From JAPORK01 sp026710285 (GTDB taxonomy: Bacteria > Pseudomonadota > Gammaproteobacteria > Pseudomonadales > Endozoicomonadaceae), in NCBI GenBank assembly GCA_965201045.1, contig OZ241746.1, forward strand, positions 2,914,001-2,978,000: a DNA stretch of 64,000 nucleotides. The letters are read 5' to 3'. The notes under the pieces are model-generated. The model saw only the letters and a program-made list of their open reading frames with translations. It had not been told where the DNA came from and did not search any database. Positions 38,801 through 50,100 of this stretch are shown here, piece after piece (position 1 is the stretch's first letter; every line of letters begins with the position of its first letter). Made by a program: the position numbers and the translations under genes.

Positions 38801-41431
38801 TGACGCTGTTTGTAAATTTTTCCTGGCACAAATTGTTTTTAACGATGGTAAAGGGTCATCATTTGCAGGTAGCACCCACTGCCTGACCGGTTTATATAAG
38901 AGGTTTGATTTTACTACTGAAACTGCAGAGCGCTTTCCGGAGCTGCTCTTTTGATAGCTAACTACACACCGATCAGTATCATTATATAATGTGACTGCTG
39001 TCTCTTGATCAGGCAGGTGAATCTTTTTTACTCTGCCTGAGTCGTCATATTCCTGTGTTGTTGTTAATGCATACAGTTTGTTTGAAGCATCAAAAAGATA
39101 GACAGACTGAGAAGCTGAACGCCCATATTGATCATAAGTCGTTTTGTCTTTTAAAATCCAGTGACCTGACATCGCCTTCCCTGCTGCTGAAACTGCTTCA
39201 TCAAAAGTCATCAGTTGCCGTCCGGCTCCGTCAAAAATAACCTTACTCTGCATACCGTTAGCAGCGGTAACTAGAACCTGATTCAATAAAGGTGAGATTG
39301 TGTATTGATAATGATTGCTGGAAGCAAAAGGAGTGCCCACAGTAGTATCTGTTTGTATAAGACGATCCCAGAGATCATAGTGGTGACGAGTTACGTTTTG
39401 ACCAGATGCATCAATATTTTGTAATACATGGTTGGTGAACAGACTAGTGGTTATATAAGATGATAGCCTTTTTTTATTTGTATTTAGTTCAATTGCACTC
39501 CATGTGGTTTTGCTGCGATTATCTGTACTTTTGGTGTAATAGTAATCCTGGATAACTGATGCTAGTTTAGCAGATGGTTTTATATTACCAGTAAAAATAG
39601 TCTGCTTTAGTAGTCCGTAATTGAAGGCATTACTTTTATCCTGATAGTATCGCCGGGTAGTGATTCGGTATTGCTGACCTGAACGCTGTATCTGATGATC
39701 CATTATCAGGATATAACCATTTCCAAAACGGTTTGGTTGTTTACGATAATAATTATAGGTAATAACCGGAGGCAAATAAACAGTTGCTGAATCATCAGTA
39801 TGTGCTGGATACAAGACTGCTGATTCTGTCAGGTTGCTAAATGGCCACTCTTTAGGAGCAGCAGGACAGGCAGTATCACCACTGGTAGGGCAATAGTGGA
39901 TTTTTGTAAGACGTCCATAGCTGTCTGTATGAGAAACAACCCGCCCCTGCTGATCATATTGGCTGGTTTCAGAAGTTATAGCAGGTAAACCTGAAGTATC
40001 TTTGTCGTCCCACAATTTAGTTACTATTTTTAATGGCTGGCTGTAAGTAGCCGGCAGATCAGCAAAAGAAGAGTGAGCACATCCATCACGCTGATCAGTA
40101 CGACAGAATAAGCTTTGTACTTCCGATAATTTATGCCAGGTGTGATCACTGATTTGCTGATCATCAATTAATAAATGGTATTTATTGTAAGTACGTATTT
40201 CCTGAGTAATACCATTGTCTTCCAGTGTGCGGTAAGTATAACTAACGGGTGCTTCAAACAGCATATCTTTAAAAGTACTTATATGTTGCTCCAGACCTGC
40301 ATTAAAACCAAGGTAATTATGTTCATTACTATTTGTCTGCGTATACCTATAGTGAGTTATCATCAGTGGTTGTCCTGCACCGGGATCAACTGTTTTACCG
40401 CTTACTACACATAATGAAACAGTTGCTGCATTAACCGGCATGCGGATTTTCATCTCATCGTTACAATTATAAGTAAATGTTTTTTTTAATCCTGTAGGAT
40501 AACTAACTTGTGTAATAAGATGACCTGTATAGTAAAAACGAATACTATACCTGTCATCATTGTTTTGTACAGGAAGTTTAACAGCACGGACTTTTCCTTT
40601 TTTTTTACAAATTAGTACTGAAACAGGTTGCCCTTCACTGTTTTTACTAATGACTTTGATATAATTCTCTTTATAATTCAGTAGAATGCTGTGGTGCTCA
40701 TCATCAGTAACTGACTGTAACAGATGGGTGCCAGGCTGGTAAGAAAAATGGACAGACCATCCGTTTTGTTGTTCTAGAGATGTTTCATACCCTGCATCAT
40801 CAAGTGTCTCTCTTAAACCGTTAGCATAAGTGATAACCAGATGGTTTTTATCCGTCATAATGAGAATATCTTTAAGTTTATGATATAAAGGAAACCACTG
40901 ACTATTATTTTTTTGTTGCAAATAAAAATTTTGACCCGTTGATGTTGTTAACTGATGGGTTATCGGATTAAAATAGGTAAGATTCCATTTCCATCCATAA
41001 CCCAGTTTATCCGTATCAGCATATGCATTGCTGCTGTAATTGATTTCAAGATCAATATTTGGTCCATGCCCCCAATTGCTGAGCAGGTTACCTGCTTTAA
41101 CATGTGCACTCAGTATACCTGTGCGTGGATCAATTTCTGTTCCCCATATTTTTTTAAAATTGAAGGCATTAGACCAGGGAGTATCTGTACCTGATCCTGT
41201 TGTAATAATATTTGAGTTATATTTTTTTTTATTGTTTAAAGTAGCAGGAAGAAGATGATTCTTTTTTAAGAATGTATTTTGGTGTATATGTAAATTATCC
41301 AGGTTTATATGCTGCATAACAGAAGCAGCTAAGGCAGATGAAAAGCATTGTTGATAAAAAAATAGTAATATACAAAGTAGAAATATTAATAAAATAAAGA
41401 TTACGTGTTGTTTGTGATATTGAAAATACAT
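35894..41431 (-). CDS. RHS/YD-repeat toxin-like protein 5 (1845 aa)
   Basis: The first 70 residues (CFSSALAASVMQHINLDNLH and so on) are the same as in copy 7, and so is the untranslated leader. The shell is close to copy 4 up to about residue 640 and to copy 6 around residues 850-950 (KPVRQWVLPANDDPLPSLKT). The cargo is the most divergent of the array: SKIQRPTMTMFTFEERNN, Cys1690 in ASDTGCILMAIAN, His1778 and His1789, and LHYFGNND where others have YDFNGN. It shares the KRFDLADL-type continuation with copies 6 and 8 but only one of the two cysteines seen in copies 1-4. The upstream gap to copy 6 is 59 bases. Confidence 0.9.
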   Translation of the reverse strand: MYFQYHKQHVIFILLIFLLCILLFFYQQCFSSALAASVMQHINLDNLHIHQNTFLKKNHLLPATLNNKKKYNSNIITTGSGTDTPWSNAFNFKKIWGTEIDPRTGILSAHVKAGNLLSNWGHGPNIDLEINYSSNAYADTDKLGYGWKWNLTYFNPITHQLTTSTGQNFYLQQKNNSQWFPLYHKLKDILIMTDKNHLVITYANGLRETLDDAGYETSLEQQNGWSVHFSYQPGTHLLQSVTDDEHHSILLNYKENYIKVISKNSEGQPVSVLICKKKGKVRAVKLPVQNNDDRYSIRFYYTGHLITQVSYPTGLKKTFTYNCNDEMKIRMPVNAATVSLCVVSGKTVDPGAGQPLMITHYRYTQTNSNEHNYLGFNAGLEQHISTFKDMLFEAPVSYTYRTLEDNGITQEIRTYNKYHLLIDDQQISDHTWHKLSEVQSLFCRTDQRDGCAHSSFADLPATYSQPLKIVTKLWDDKDTSGLPAITSETSQYDQQGRVVSHTDSYGRLTKIHYCPTSGDTACPAAPKEWPFSNLTESAVLYPAHTDDSATVYLPPVITYNYYRKQPNRFGNGYILIMDHQIQRSGQQYRITTRRYYQDKSNAFNYGLLKQTIFTGNIKPSAKLASVIQDYYYTKSTDNRSKTTWSAIELNTNKKRLSSYITTSLFTNHVLQNIDASGQNVTRHHYDLWDRLIQTDTTVGTPFASSNHYQYTISPLLNQVLVTAANGMQSKVIFDGAGRQLMTFDEAVSAAGKAMSGHWILKDKTTYDQYGRSASQSVYLFDASNKLYALTTTQEYDDSGRVKKIHLPDQETAVTLYNDTDRCVVSYQKSSSGKRSAVSVVKSNLLYKPVRQWVLPANDDPLPSLKTICARKNLQTASSKIRLSQMTYDGFGRLIKSTDPMGHIVKKHYNAPGQLTDVTDPVGDKIHYVYDLTGHTIQSWAQPVSGGNYLLSSAKYNAAGELLWKAGEDGQHTIFTYSEYGKPVYSTSPAGHTATVKYNQLGLPVATFLDGKLQSQFTYDHVTMLITRQQDMTGTAEFIYDDDGLIRQQLHKEKNGYLNYNLYWYYDNNRRSISVTDISKNKTQTVYDVFGRVTNTLYQQDYSKKKQILSTFTYDDFSRVVTIQYGSGMHRSVHYDHLDHADTVTDTLNNTLLSRWSFHYDLLDNIIEKTYQTMNQIASFHYQYDALNNLVRMTCSSTSANALCPRDTVFKYSGLKNAPVITEQNYYFTPLNQLLRIHEQLQNPLQQKTLSKVTNYRYTDNSAPLRLQTISTNWNNHSPVTHHFNYDIMGNMTIDGEGNHIVYNAFNQILQVDKSDGQQSTYTYDSSGKEVMEKSSAGTSYLFYRGHHLINETVISPEQDIHIIGYQGAAKTIDGIIHTYNESNYKGDVVAILTRTEKNHNVYKLSQRNLYSPYGMHWHDESEIKPLYQQTLMGFDGERTDPATGWQFLGAGHRTYNPGQRYFVSEDPAGNGYGFGSNNPIMNSDPTGNIPEWIGTAFKWLGYVGSFGLNALHAKWAHIAGAVITTGLTIATLGASAYTYGGSVIASAVTAGATITGSIPVVASVIPANKGLNIAASVTGGIEMAAMVVTAAVDAGLFFISKIQRPTMTMFTFEERNNVTLQHFEVNILKEGRSHYFKFDPASLLKSVTPELIVEEDNNYYIQMYSYYQIQQAWFALRSINNSLVASDTGCILMAIANSKRFDLADLTAFFDYKFNFINSAINSQRCIYDTMVKSVPDYYTQTLSFFKYIIKKINQNYQFLDYHPPKTSLEEVVVFPFHIYFIITQNSIHPVSKFIDCWELHYFGNNDFHIIFGTLNEIEQIIFSHVTSETNERKILSSARLIYEN

Positions 41432-41490
41432 AACGTATCACACTAAATTAAAAAAAATTTATCTTTAAATATTATCGGTTGAATTCTTTA
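41432..41490 (-). repeat. Intergenic spacer duplicated between two RHS junctions
   Basis: The DNA between RHS 6 and RHS 5 (aacgtatcacactaaattaa, poly-A, atttatctttaaatattatc, ggttgaattcttta) recurs base for base at 52737-52792 between RHS 8 and RHS 7. The genes on both sides also match (cargo of 6 with 8, N-terminus of 5 with 7), so the duplicated block includes a 3' cargo, the spacer and a 5' end. Confidence 0.85.
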
Positions 41491-44400
41491 TTAATCCCTA
41501 AAATTGTTGAATTGTATAGAGCCTAAAATATGTCTTTCCTTTGTTTCAGGAGGAAGGTAAGAAAAAATTTGTTGCTCAATATCGTTTAATGAACCTATTA
41601 TAGTAGAGATACCATCATCATTGAAATCATAAATTTTCCACCAATCATAGAAAGATGATATTGTCTTAATGTGATTTTTAATTATAATGGCACTAAAACT
41701 AATATTATCAGTAGAAACAACTTGTGCCAGTGAAGTTTTTGGTGGGGAATAGTAAATAATATCATTATCTGGATGTATTTTTTTAATCATATACCTAAAA
41801 AAAGTTCCTAAATTATGATCTGGTATAGACTTTACCATAGCATCATATATACCACCACGTTGTGATTTGATTAATGTATCCATAAAATTAAACCTACTAT
41901 CCAGGAAAAATTTTAAATCTGCCAAATTGAATTTCCTTTGGGAAATAGCGCTTGCAAAAAGGATACATGCTGTTTCATCGTTTATAAGTGCATTGTTTTC
42001 TGATTTTAAAGCAAGCCAGATAGTATTTATTTTCTGTATATAATTTGCATTTATGTAAAAATTATTATTTTCCTCAAAAACAAGATCTGGTACAGTAGAT
42101 TTTAAAAGCCGAACGGGGTCAACTCTGAAATAACATGGATTTTTTTTAGATGTCTGTGCCCCTAATCCCATACCCACAGGGAACTGTGTATCATTAATCT
42201 CGATACTTATAAGTTGTACTGTCACAGACATCCGTTGTTGAGATATAAAAAAAAGTCCCATGTCTATAGCCGCAGTAATTGCCATAGCTGCCATTTCAAT
42301 ACCACCTGTAACAGAGGCTGCTATATTTAATCCTTTATTGGCAGGTACAGCCGCTGCTGCAACCGGAACGCTACCTGCAATAGTCGCACCGGCTGTGACA
42401 GCGGATGCTATTGCTGAACCTCCGTAAGTGTAAGCTGAGGCACCTAACGTAGCAATAGTCAGACCAGTTGTAATTACAGCACCGGCAATGTGTGCCCACT
42501 TTGCATGCAATGCATTAAGCCCAAATGAGCTGGCATAACCTAACCATTTAAATGCAGCACCGATCCATTTTGGCATATTACCGGTAGGATCAATGTTCAT
42601 TATCGGATTGTTACTGCCAAAACTATAGCCACCACCTGCCGGATCTTCACTGACAAAATAGCGTTGCCCAGGATTATACGTTCTGTGTCCTGCACCCAGG
42701 AATTGCCAACCCGTTACAGGATCTGTTCGTTCACCATCAAAGCCTGTGAATGTCTGCTGATACAGAGGTTTTATCTCAGATACATCATGCCAGCGCATAC
42801 CATATGGGCTGTAAATATTACGCTGACTGAGTTTATATACATTATGGTTTTTTTTAGTACGGGTTAATATGGCAACGACATCACCCTTATAATTACTTTC
42901 ATTATATGTATGAATAATTCCGTCAATCGTTTTTGCTTCACCCTGATATCCGATAATATGAATATCCTGTCCAGGACTGATAATTTTTTCATTAATCAGG
43001 TGATGACCACGATAAAAGAGATAACTGGTACCTGCGCTATTTTTTTCTATCACTTCTTTACCTGAACTATCATAAGTATAACTGCTTTGTTGTCCATCTG
43101 ATTTATCTACCTGAAGAATTTGGTTAAAAGCATTATATACAATATGATTGCTTTCTCCATCTGTGGTCATATTGCCCATTATATCGTAGTTGAAATGGTG
43201 GGTTAGCGGTGAATGGTTATTCCAGCTTGTACTTATTGTCTGCAGACGTAGCGGTGCTGCGTTATCAGTATAACGGTAGTTTGTTATTTTTTTGAGTGTC
43301 TGTTGTTGTAATGGATTTTGTAATTGTTCATGTACACGGAACAACCGGTTTAATGGTGTAAAATAATAATTTTGTTCGGTAATAACAGGTGCGTTTTTTA
43401 AGCCAGAATACTTAAAATCGGTCTCTCTCGGACATAATGCATTTTTTGATGTACTACTACAGGTCATTCTGACCAGATTATCCAGTGGATCATACTGATA
43501 ATGAAAAGAAGCCAGTTGATTTTTGGTTTGATAAGTTTTTGCGGTAATATTATCAAGTGAATCATAGCGGAAAGACCATCTAGATAGTAATGCATTGTTT
43601 AATGTGTCTGTGATCACATCTGCATGACCCAGATGATCATAATGAACAGATCGGTGCATACCGCTACCATACTGTACGGCAATGATGCGTGAAAAATCAT
43701 CATAAGTCAGTGTGGATAATATTTGTTTTTTATTAGAGTGAACTTGATGATAAAGGGTGTTTGTTACTCTTCCCAATGTATCATAAACGGCTTGTGTTTT
43801 ATTTTTGGAAATATCGGTAATACTTATACTGCGCCGATTATTATCATAGTACCAGTGTAGATGATAATTCAGATAACTATTTTTTTCTGTATGTAACTGT
43901 TGCCGTATTAATCCGTCATCATCATAAATAAATTCTGTTGTCCCTGTCATATCTTGCTGACGGATTATCAGCATAGTCACATGATCATAAGTAAATTGTG
44001 ACTGAAGTTTTCCATCCAAAAAGGTTGCAACAGGTAATCCGATTTTATTATATTTAACAGTAGCTGTATGTCCTGCCGGTGAAGTAAAAGAAACAGGTTT
44101 ACCATCTTTACTATAGGTAAAGATAGTATGCTGATCATCTTCTCCGGCTTGCCATAATAATTCATCTGCTGCATTATATTGTGCAGAAGAGAGTAGATAG
44201 TTTCCACCTGAAACAGGCTGTGCCCAGCTCTGAATAGCATGTCCGGTCAGATCATAAACATAATGGATCTTATCACCCACAGGATCAGTTACGTCAGTTA
44301 ATTGTCCAGGTGCATTATAATGTTTTTTTACAATATGCCCCATAGGGTCGGTTGCTTTGATCAACCGTCCAAAACCATCATATGTCATTTGAGATAAACG

Positions 44401-47034
44401 AATTTTTGAGGATGCTGTTTGTAAATTTTTCCCGGCACAAATTGTTTTTAACGATGGTAAAGGGTCATCATTTGCAGGTAGCACCCACTGCCTGACCGGT
44501 TTATATAAGAGGTTTGATTTTACTACTGAAACTGCAGAGCGCTTTCCGGAGCTGCTCTTTTGATAGCTAACTACACACCGATCAGTATCATCATATAATG
44601 TGACTGCTGTCTCTTGATCAGGCAGGTGAATCTTTTTTACTCTGCCTGAGTCGTCATATTCCTGTGTTGTTGTTAATGCATACAGTTTGTTTGAAGCATC
44701 AAAAAGATAGGCATACTGAGTTGCTGAACGTCCATATTGATCATAAGTCGTTTTGTGTTTTAAAATCCAGTGACCTGGCATTGCTTTTCCAGCTGCAGAA
44801 ACGGCTTCAGCAAAACTCATCAGTTGCCGTCCGGATCCGTCAAAAATAACCTTACTCTGCATACCGTTAGCAGCGGTAACCAGAACCTGATTAAGTGCAG
44901 GTGATACTGTATACTGATAATGATTGCTGGCTGCAAAAGGAGTACCCACAGTCGTATCTGTTTGTATAGGTCTATCCCAGAGATCATAGTGGTAACGAGT
45001 TACGTTTTGACCTGATGCATCAACACTCTGTAGTATATGATTAGTAAACAGGCTGGTTGTTATATAAGGAGATAGCCTTCTTTTATTTGCATTTAGTTCA
45101 ACTGCACTACATGTGGTTTTACTACGATTATCTACACTTTTGGTATAATAGTAATTCTGGACAACTGATGAGAGTTTGGCGGATGGTTGTATATTACCAG
45201 TAAAAATAGTTTGCTTTAGTAGTCCGTAATTGAAAGCATTACTTTTATCCTGATAGTATCGACGGATAGTGATTCGGTATTGCTCACCTGCACGCTGTAT
45301 CTGATGATCTAAGACCTGGATATAACCATTTCCCAAACGGTTTGGTTGTTTGCGATAATAATTATAGGTCATCACAGGAAGTGGAGAAATGGTTGCCGAA
45401 CTATCAACATGTGCTGGATACAAAATTGCTGATTCTGTCAGGTTACTAAATGGCCACTCTTTAGGAACAGCAGGACAGGCAGTATCACCACTGGCAGGAC
45501 AGTAGTGGATTTTTGTCAAACGTCCATAGCTGTCTGTATGAGAGATAACACGACCCTGCTGATCATACTGGCTAGTTTCAGATGTTATAGCAGATAAACC
45601 TGAAGTCTCTTGGTCTCCCCACAATTTAGTTACTATTTTTAATGGCTGACTATAAGTAGTTGGAAGATCAGCAAAAGAAGAGTGAGCACATCCATCACGT
45701 TGATCAGTACGACAGAAGAAGCTTTGTACTTCTGATAATTTATGCCGGGTGCGGTCACTGATTTGCTGATCATTAATTAATAAATGGTATTTATTGTAAG
45801 TACGTATTTCCTGAGTAATCCCATTGTCTTCCAGCGTGCGGTAAGTATAACTGACCGGTGCTTCAAATAGCATATCTTTAAAAGTACTTATATGTTGCTC
45901 CAGACCTGCATTAAAACCAAGGTAATTATGTTCATTACTATTTGTCTGCGTATACCGATAGTGAGTTATCATCAGTGGTTGTCCTGCACCGGGATCAACT
46001 GTTTCACCGCTTACTACACATAATGAAACAGTTACTGCATTAACCGGCATGCGGATTTTCATCTCATCGTTACAATTATAAGTAAATGTTTTTTTTAATC
46101 CTGTAGGATAACTAACTTGTGTAATAAGATGACCTGTATAGTGAAAACGAATACTATACCAGTCATCATTGTTTTGTACAGGGAGTTTAACAGCACGGAC
46201 TTTTCCTTTTTCTTTACAAATTAGTACTGAAACAGGTTGCCCTTCACTGTTTTTACTAATGACTTTGATATAATCCTCTGTATAACTGAGTAGAATGCTG
46301 TGATGCTCATCATCAGTAACTGACTGTAACAGATGGGTGCCAGGCTGGTAAGAAAAATGGACAGACCATCCGTTTTGTTGTTCCAAAGATGTTTCATACC
46401 CTGCATTATCAAGCGTCTCTCTTAAACCATTAGCGTAAGTGATAATCAGATGGTTTTTATCCGTCATAATGAGAATATCTTTCAGTTTATGATATAAAGG
46501 AAACCACTGACTGTTATTTTTTTGTTGCAAATAAAAGTTTTGACCCGTCGATGTTGTTAACTGATGAGTTACCGGATTAAAATGGGTGAGATTCCATTTC
46601 CATCCATAACCCAGCTTATCTGTATCAGCAGATGCATTGCTGCTGTAATTGATTTCAAGATCAATATTTGGACCATCTCCCCAATTGCTAAGAAGACTAC
46701 CTGCTTTAACATGTGCACTCAGTATACCTGTGCGTGGATCAATTTCTGTTCCCCATATTTTTTTAAAGTTAAAGGCGTTGGACCAGAGAGCACCTGCACC
46801 TGATCCTGTTGTAATAATATTTGAGTTATGATTTTTTTTACTATTTAAAGTTTTATACGACAAATGATTTTTTTCTAATGGTGGTTGTTTGTGTTTAGGT
46901 AAATTATATTGATCTACATATTGAATAACAGAAGCTGATACAGATAAAAAACATTGTTCGTAAAAAAGTAACGTACAGAATATAAAAGTTAACCAAATAA
47001 AAATTAATGATTGTTTATGGTATTGAAAATACAT
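41491..47034 (-). CDS. RHS/YD-repeat toxin-like protein 6 (1847 aa)
   Basis: The frame is open from 47055, but I place the start at the ATG of MYFQYHKQ (47034), because every paralogue of this cluster begins MYF after a conserved TTTAGTGT-type leader. The hydrophobic segment is LIFIWLTFIFCTLLFYEQCF. The shell ends at DPTGNMP, with Ile in MNIDPTG where most copies have Ser. The cargo belongs with copy 8: SQQRMSVTVQLISIEIND, Cys1690 in ETACILFASAIS, His1788 in KNH, and IYDFNDD. The first His of the GEIHA-type strand is replaced by Ser (SFSAIII), so if that residue is catalytic this copy would be inactive. The cargo ends in ETKERHILGSIQF, shared with copy 8. Confidence 0.88.
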   Translation of the reverse strand: MYFQYHKQSLIFIWLTFIFCTLLFYEQCFLSVSASVIQYVDQYNLPKHKQPPLEKNHLSYKTLNSKKNHNSNIITTGSGAGALWSNAFNFKKIWGTEIDPRTGILSAHVKAGSLLSNWGDGPNIDLEINYSSNASADTDKLGYGWKWNLTHFNPVTHQLTTSTGQNFYLQQKNNSQWFPLYHKLKDILIMTDKNHLIITYANGLRETLDNAGYETSLEQQNGWSVHFSYQPGTHLLQSVTDDEHHSILLSYTEDYIKVISKNSEGQPVSVLICKEKGKVRAVKLPVQNNDDWYSIRFHYTGHLITQVSYPTGLKKTFTYNCNDEMKIRMPVNAVTVSLCVVSGETVDPGAGQPLMITHYRYTQTNSNEHNYLGFNAGLEQHISTFKDMLFEAPVSYTYRTLEDNGITQEIRTYNKYHLLINDQQISDRTRHKLSEVQSFFCRTDQRDGCAHSSFADLPTTYSQPLKIVTKLWGDQETSGLSAITSETSQYDQQGRVISHTDSYGRLTKIHYCPASGDTACPAVPKEWPFSNLTESAILYPAHVDSSATISPLPVMTYNYYRKQPNRLGNGYIQVLDHQIQRAGEQYRITIRRYYQDKSNAFNYGLLKQTIFTGNIQPSAKLSSVVQNYYYTKSVDNRSKTTCSAVELNANKRRLSPYITTSLFTNHILQSVDASGQNVTRYHYDLWDRPIQTDTTVGTPFAASNHYQYTVSPALNQVLVTAANGMQSKVIFDGSGRQLMSFAEAVSAAGKAMPGHWILKHKTTYDQYGRSATQYAYLFDASNKLYALTTTQEYDDSGRVKKIHLPDQETAVTLYDDTDRCVVSYQKSSSGKRSAVSVVKSNLLYKPVRQWVLPANDDPLPSLKTICAGKNLQTASSKIRLSQMTYDGFGRLIKATDPMGHIVKKHYNAPGQLTDVTDPVGDKIHYVYDLTGHAIQSWAQPVSGGNYLLSSAQYNAADELLWQAGEDDQHTIFTYSKDGKPVSFTSPAGHTATVKYNKIGLPVATFLDGKLQSQFTYDHVTMLIIRQQDMTGTTEFIYDDDGLIRQQLHTEKNSYLNYHLHWYYDNNRRSISITDISKNKTQAVYDTLGRVTNTLYHQVHSNKKQILSTLTYDDFSRIIAVQYGSGMHRSVHYDHLGHADVITDTLNNALLSRWSFRYDSLDNITAKTYQTKNQLASFHYQYDPLDNLVRMTCSSTSKNALCPRETDFKYSGLKNAPVITEQNYYFTPLNRLFRVHEQLQNPLQQQTLKKITNYRYTDNAAPLRLQTISTSWNNHSPLTHHFNYDIMGNMTTDGESNHIVYNAFNQILQVDKSDGQQSSYTYDSSGKEVIEKNSAGTSYLFYRGHHLINEKIISPGQDIHIIGYQGEAKTIDGIIHTYNESNYKGDVVAILTRTKKNHNVYKLSQRNIYSPYGMRWHDVSEIKPLYQQTFTGFDGERTDPVTGWQFLGAGHRTYNPGQRYFVSEDPAGGGYSFGSNNPIMNIDPTGNMPKWIGAAFKWLGYASSFGLNALHAKWAHIAGAVITTGLTIATLGASAYTYGGSAIASAVTAGATIAGSVPVAAAAVPANKGLNIAASVTGGIEMAAMAITAAIDMGLFFISQQRMSVTVQLISIEINDTQFPVGMGLGAQTSKKNPCYFRVDPVRLLKSTVPDLVFEENNNFYINANYIQKINTIWLALKSENNALINDETACILFASAISQRKFNLADLKFFLDSRFNFMDTLIKSQRGGIYDAMVKSIPDHNLGTFFRYMIKKIHPDNDIIYYSPPKTSLAQVVSTDNISFSAIIIKNHIKTISSFYDWWKIYDFNDDGISTIIGSLNDIEQQIFSYLPPETKERHILGSIQFNNFRD

Positions 47035-47141
47035 GATGTATGACACTGAATTCAATAAACTTAGCTTTTAATTTTGTGTGCTTGTTTTTATTTCAGAAAA
47101 TAAAATTTTTTAATCGTATATCAAAGTATTTATCTGTTTAT

Positions 47142-50100
47142 TTAACGATAATCTAAAATATTTTTGTTCCACATACCTACTGCCAGTATTATAGAGTAGA
47201 TAATATCTCTGGGAATACTTGTATCTTCCTCTTCACCGCTACCGAGATGGGCAAACAATATGTCTTCAATATAACAAGCTGTACCGACACAATAAGATAC
47301 AGAATCTTCTTTAAAGTCATAAGTTGCCCAAATATTCTTAGTCATTCTATGTATAAACTGTGTATGATTTTGAATTGTAACAGCATGAATCTCTCCGGGT
47401 GGTTGAATAACGTCCTCTAACGAAGATGTTCCGGGTGAAAAAGTTAATAAATTACCTTGATTACTTACTGATTTTAAAAGTTTAAAATAGGATTTCAGAT
47501 AGTCATCTACTGCAGCATTAAATTGCGCTTCGGTTATCGTAGCTAATGATGGGGATGTTCTGTTGTGTTTGCAGAATGACAGATATATTTTATCATGCAG
47601 AAATTTATTCATATAATTGATATTTATGGGTTTTTTTGTCATTTTTGCTGTAGCGAGAACACATCCAAAATCACACTGTAATATTAGACTTTCTTTTGGT
47701 CTGAGATCTGACCAAACGGTTTTAAGTGCATTGGCTGCTTCCATTCTAAAAAATAAATTATCTCCCTCCACGGTAAGAAATCCTGATGCAGCCACCTTTT
47801 TTAAACTTGTAAAAAAGGCATCCATATCCATACCCCATCTATATTTTATACCCATACCAATCATATGCATGTCTAAGTGTTCGAGTTCTATTCCCGAAAT
47901 GTTCATTACCGTTTTTGCCATAGATGACGGTGTTGACAATGTAAAAAAAAGTCCTGCGTCTACAGCTGCGGTGACTGCCATAGCTACCATTTCAATACCA
48001 CCTGTAACAGAGGCTGCTATATTTAATCCTTTATTGGCAGGTACAGCCGCTGCTGCAACCGGAATGCTGCCTGTAATAGTCGCACCGGCTGTTACAGCAG
48101 ATGCTATTACCGAACCTCCGTAAGTGTAAGCTGAAGCACCTAACGTAGCAATAGTCAGACCTGTTGTAATTACGGTACCGGCAATGTGTGCCCACTTTGC
48201 ATGCAATGCATTAAGCCCAAATGAGCTTGCATAACCTAACCATTTGAATGCGGTACCGATCCATTTTGGCATGTTACCTGTAGGATCTCTGTTCATTATC
48301 GGATTATTACTACCAAAACCATAACCACCACCTGCCGGATCTTCACTGACAAAATAGCGCTGTCTTGGATTATACGTTCTGTGTCCTGCACCAAGGAATT
48401 GCCAGCCCGTTGCAGGATCTGTCCGTTCTCCATCAAAGCCTGTGAGTGTTTGCTGATACAGAGGTTTTATCTCAGATTCATTATGCCAGCGCATACCATA
48501 GGGACTATAAATATTGCGCTGACTGAGTTTATATGTATTATTGTTTTTTTTGGTACGGGTTAATACAGTAACCACATCACCCTTATAGTTACTTTCATTA
48601 TATGTATGAATAGTTCCATCAATTGTTTTTGCTGCACCCTGATATCCGATAATATGAATATCCTGTTCAGGGCTGATAATTTTTTCATTAATAAGGTGGT
48701 GACCACGATAAAAGAGATAACTGGTACCTGCGCTGCTTTTTTCCATCATTTCTTTACCTGAAGCATCATAAGTATAAGTACTTTGTTGTCCATCTGATTT
48801 GTCTACCTGAAGAATCTGGTTAAAAGCATTATACGCAATGTGGTTGCCCTCTCCGTCTGTGGTCATATTACCCATTATATCATAATTAAAATGATGAATG
48901 ACCGATAAGTGGTTATTCCAGTTTGTGCTTATTGTCTGCAGACGCAGCGGGGCTGAGTTATCAGTATAACGGTAGTCTGTCACTTTACTGAGTGTCTGTT
49001 GTTGTGATGAGTTTTGTAATTGTTCATGTACACGGAGCAACCGGTTTAATGGTGTAAAATAGTAATTTTGTTCAGTAATAACAGGTGCATTTTTTAAACC
49101 AGAATTCTTAAAAACAGTATCTCTTGGGCATAATGCATTTGCAGATGTACCGTTACAGGTCATTCTGACCAGATTATTCAGTGCATCATACTGATAATGA
49201 AAAGAAGCTAATTGATTTTTGGTTTGATAAGTTTTTGCGGTAATATTATCAAGCGAATCATAGCAGAAAGACCATCTGGATAGTAGCACATTGTTTAATG
49301 TATCTGTGATCATATCTGCATGACCTAGATGATCATAATGAACAGATCGGTACATACCGCTACCATACTGTACGGCAATAATGCGTGAAAAATCATCATA
49401 AGTCAATGTGGATAATATTTGTTTATTTTTAGAATGAGCCTGCTGATAGATAATCTTTGTTTTTCTTCCCAAGTTATCATAAATAGCTTGCGTTGTGTCT
49501 TTGGAAATATTGGCAACTTTTATACTACGTCGATTGCTATCATAACCCCATCGTAGTTTGTAGCTTAAATAATCATTTTTTCCTGTATAAAATTTTTGTT
49601 GGAGTAATCCATCATCATCATAAAGAAAAGTCATTGTTCCGGTTATATCTTTTTGATGGATTATTTTCATGGTCACAGGATCATAAATAAATTGTGACCG
49701 AAGCTTTTCATTCAAAAAGGTTGCAACAGGTAATCCGATTTTATTATATTTAACAGCAGCTGTATGTCCTGCCGGTGAAGTAGAAGAAACAGGTTTACCA
49801 TCTTCACTATAGGCAAAGATAGTATGCTGACCATTTTCTCCGGCTTGCCATAATAATTCACCTGCTGCATTATATTGTGCAGAAGAGAGTAGATAGTTTC
49901 CACCTGAAACAGGTTGTGCCCAGCTCTGAATAGTATGTCCGACCAGATCATAAAGATAATGGATCTTATCACCCGCAGGATCAGTTACATCAGTTAATTG
50001 TCCAAGTGCATTATAATGTTTTTTTACAATGTGCCCCATAGGGTCGGTTGCTTTGATCAATCTTCCAAAACCATCATATGTCATTTTAGATAAATGAATT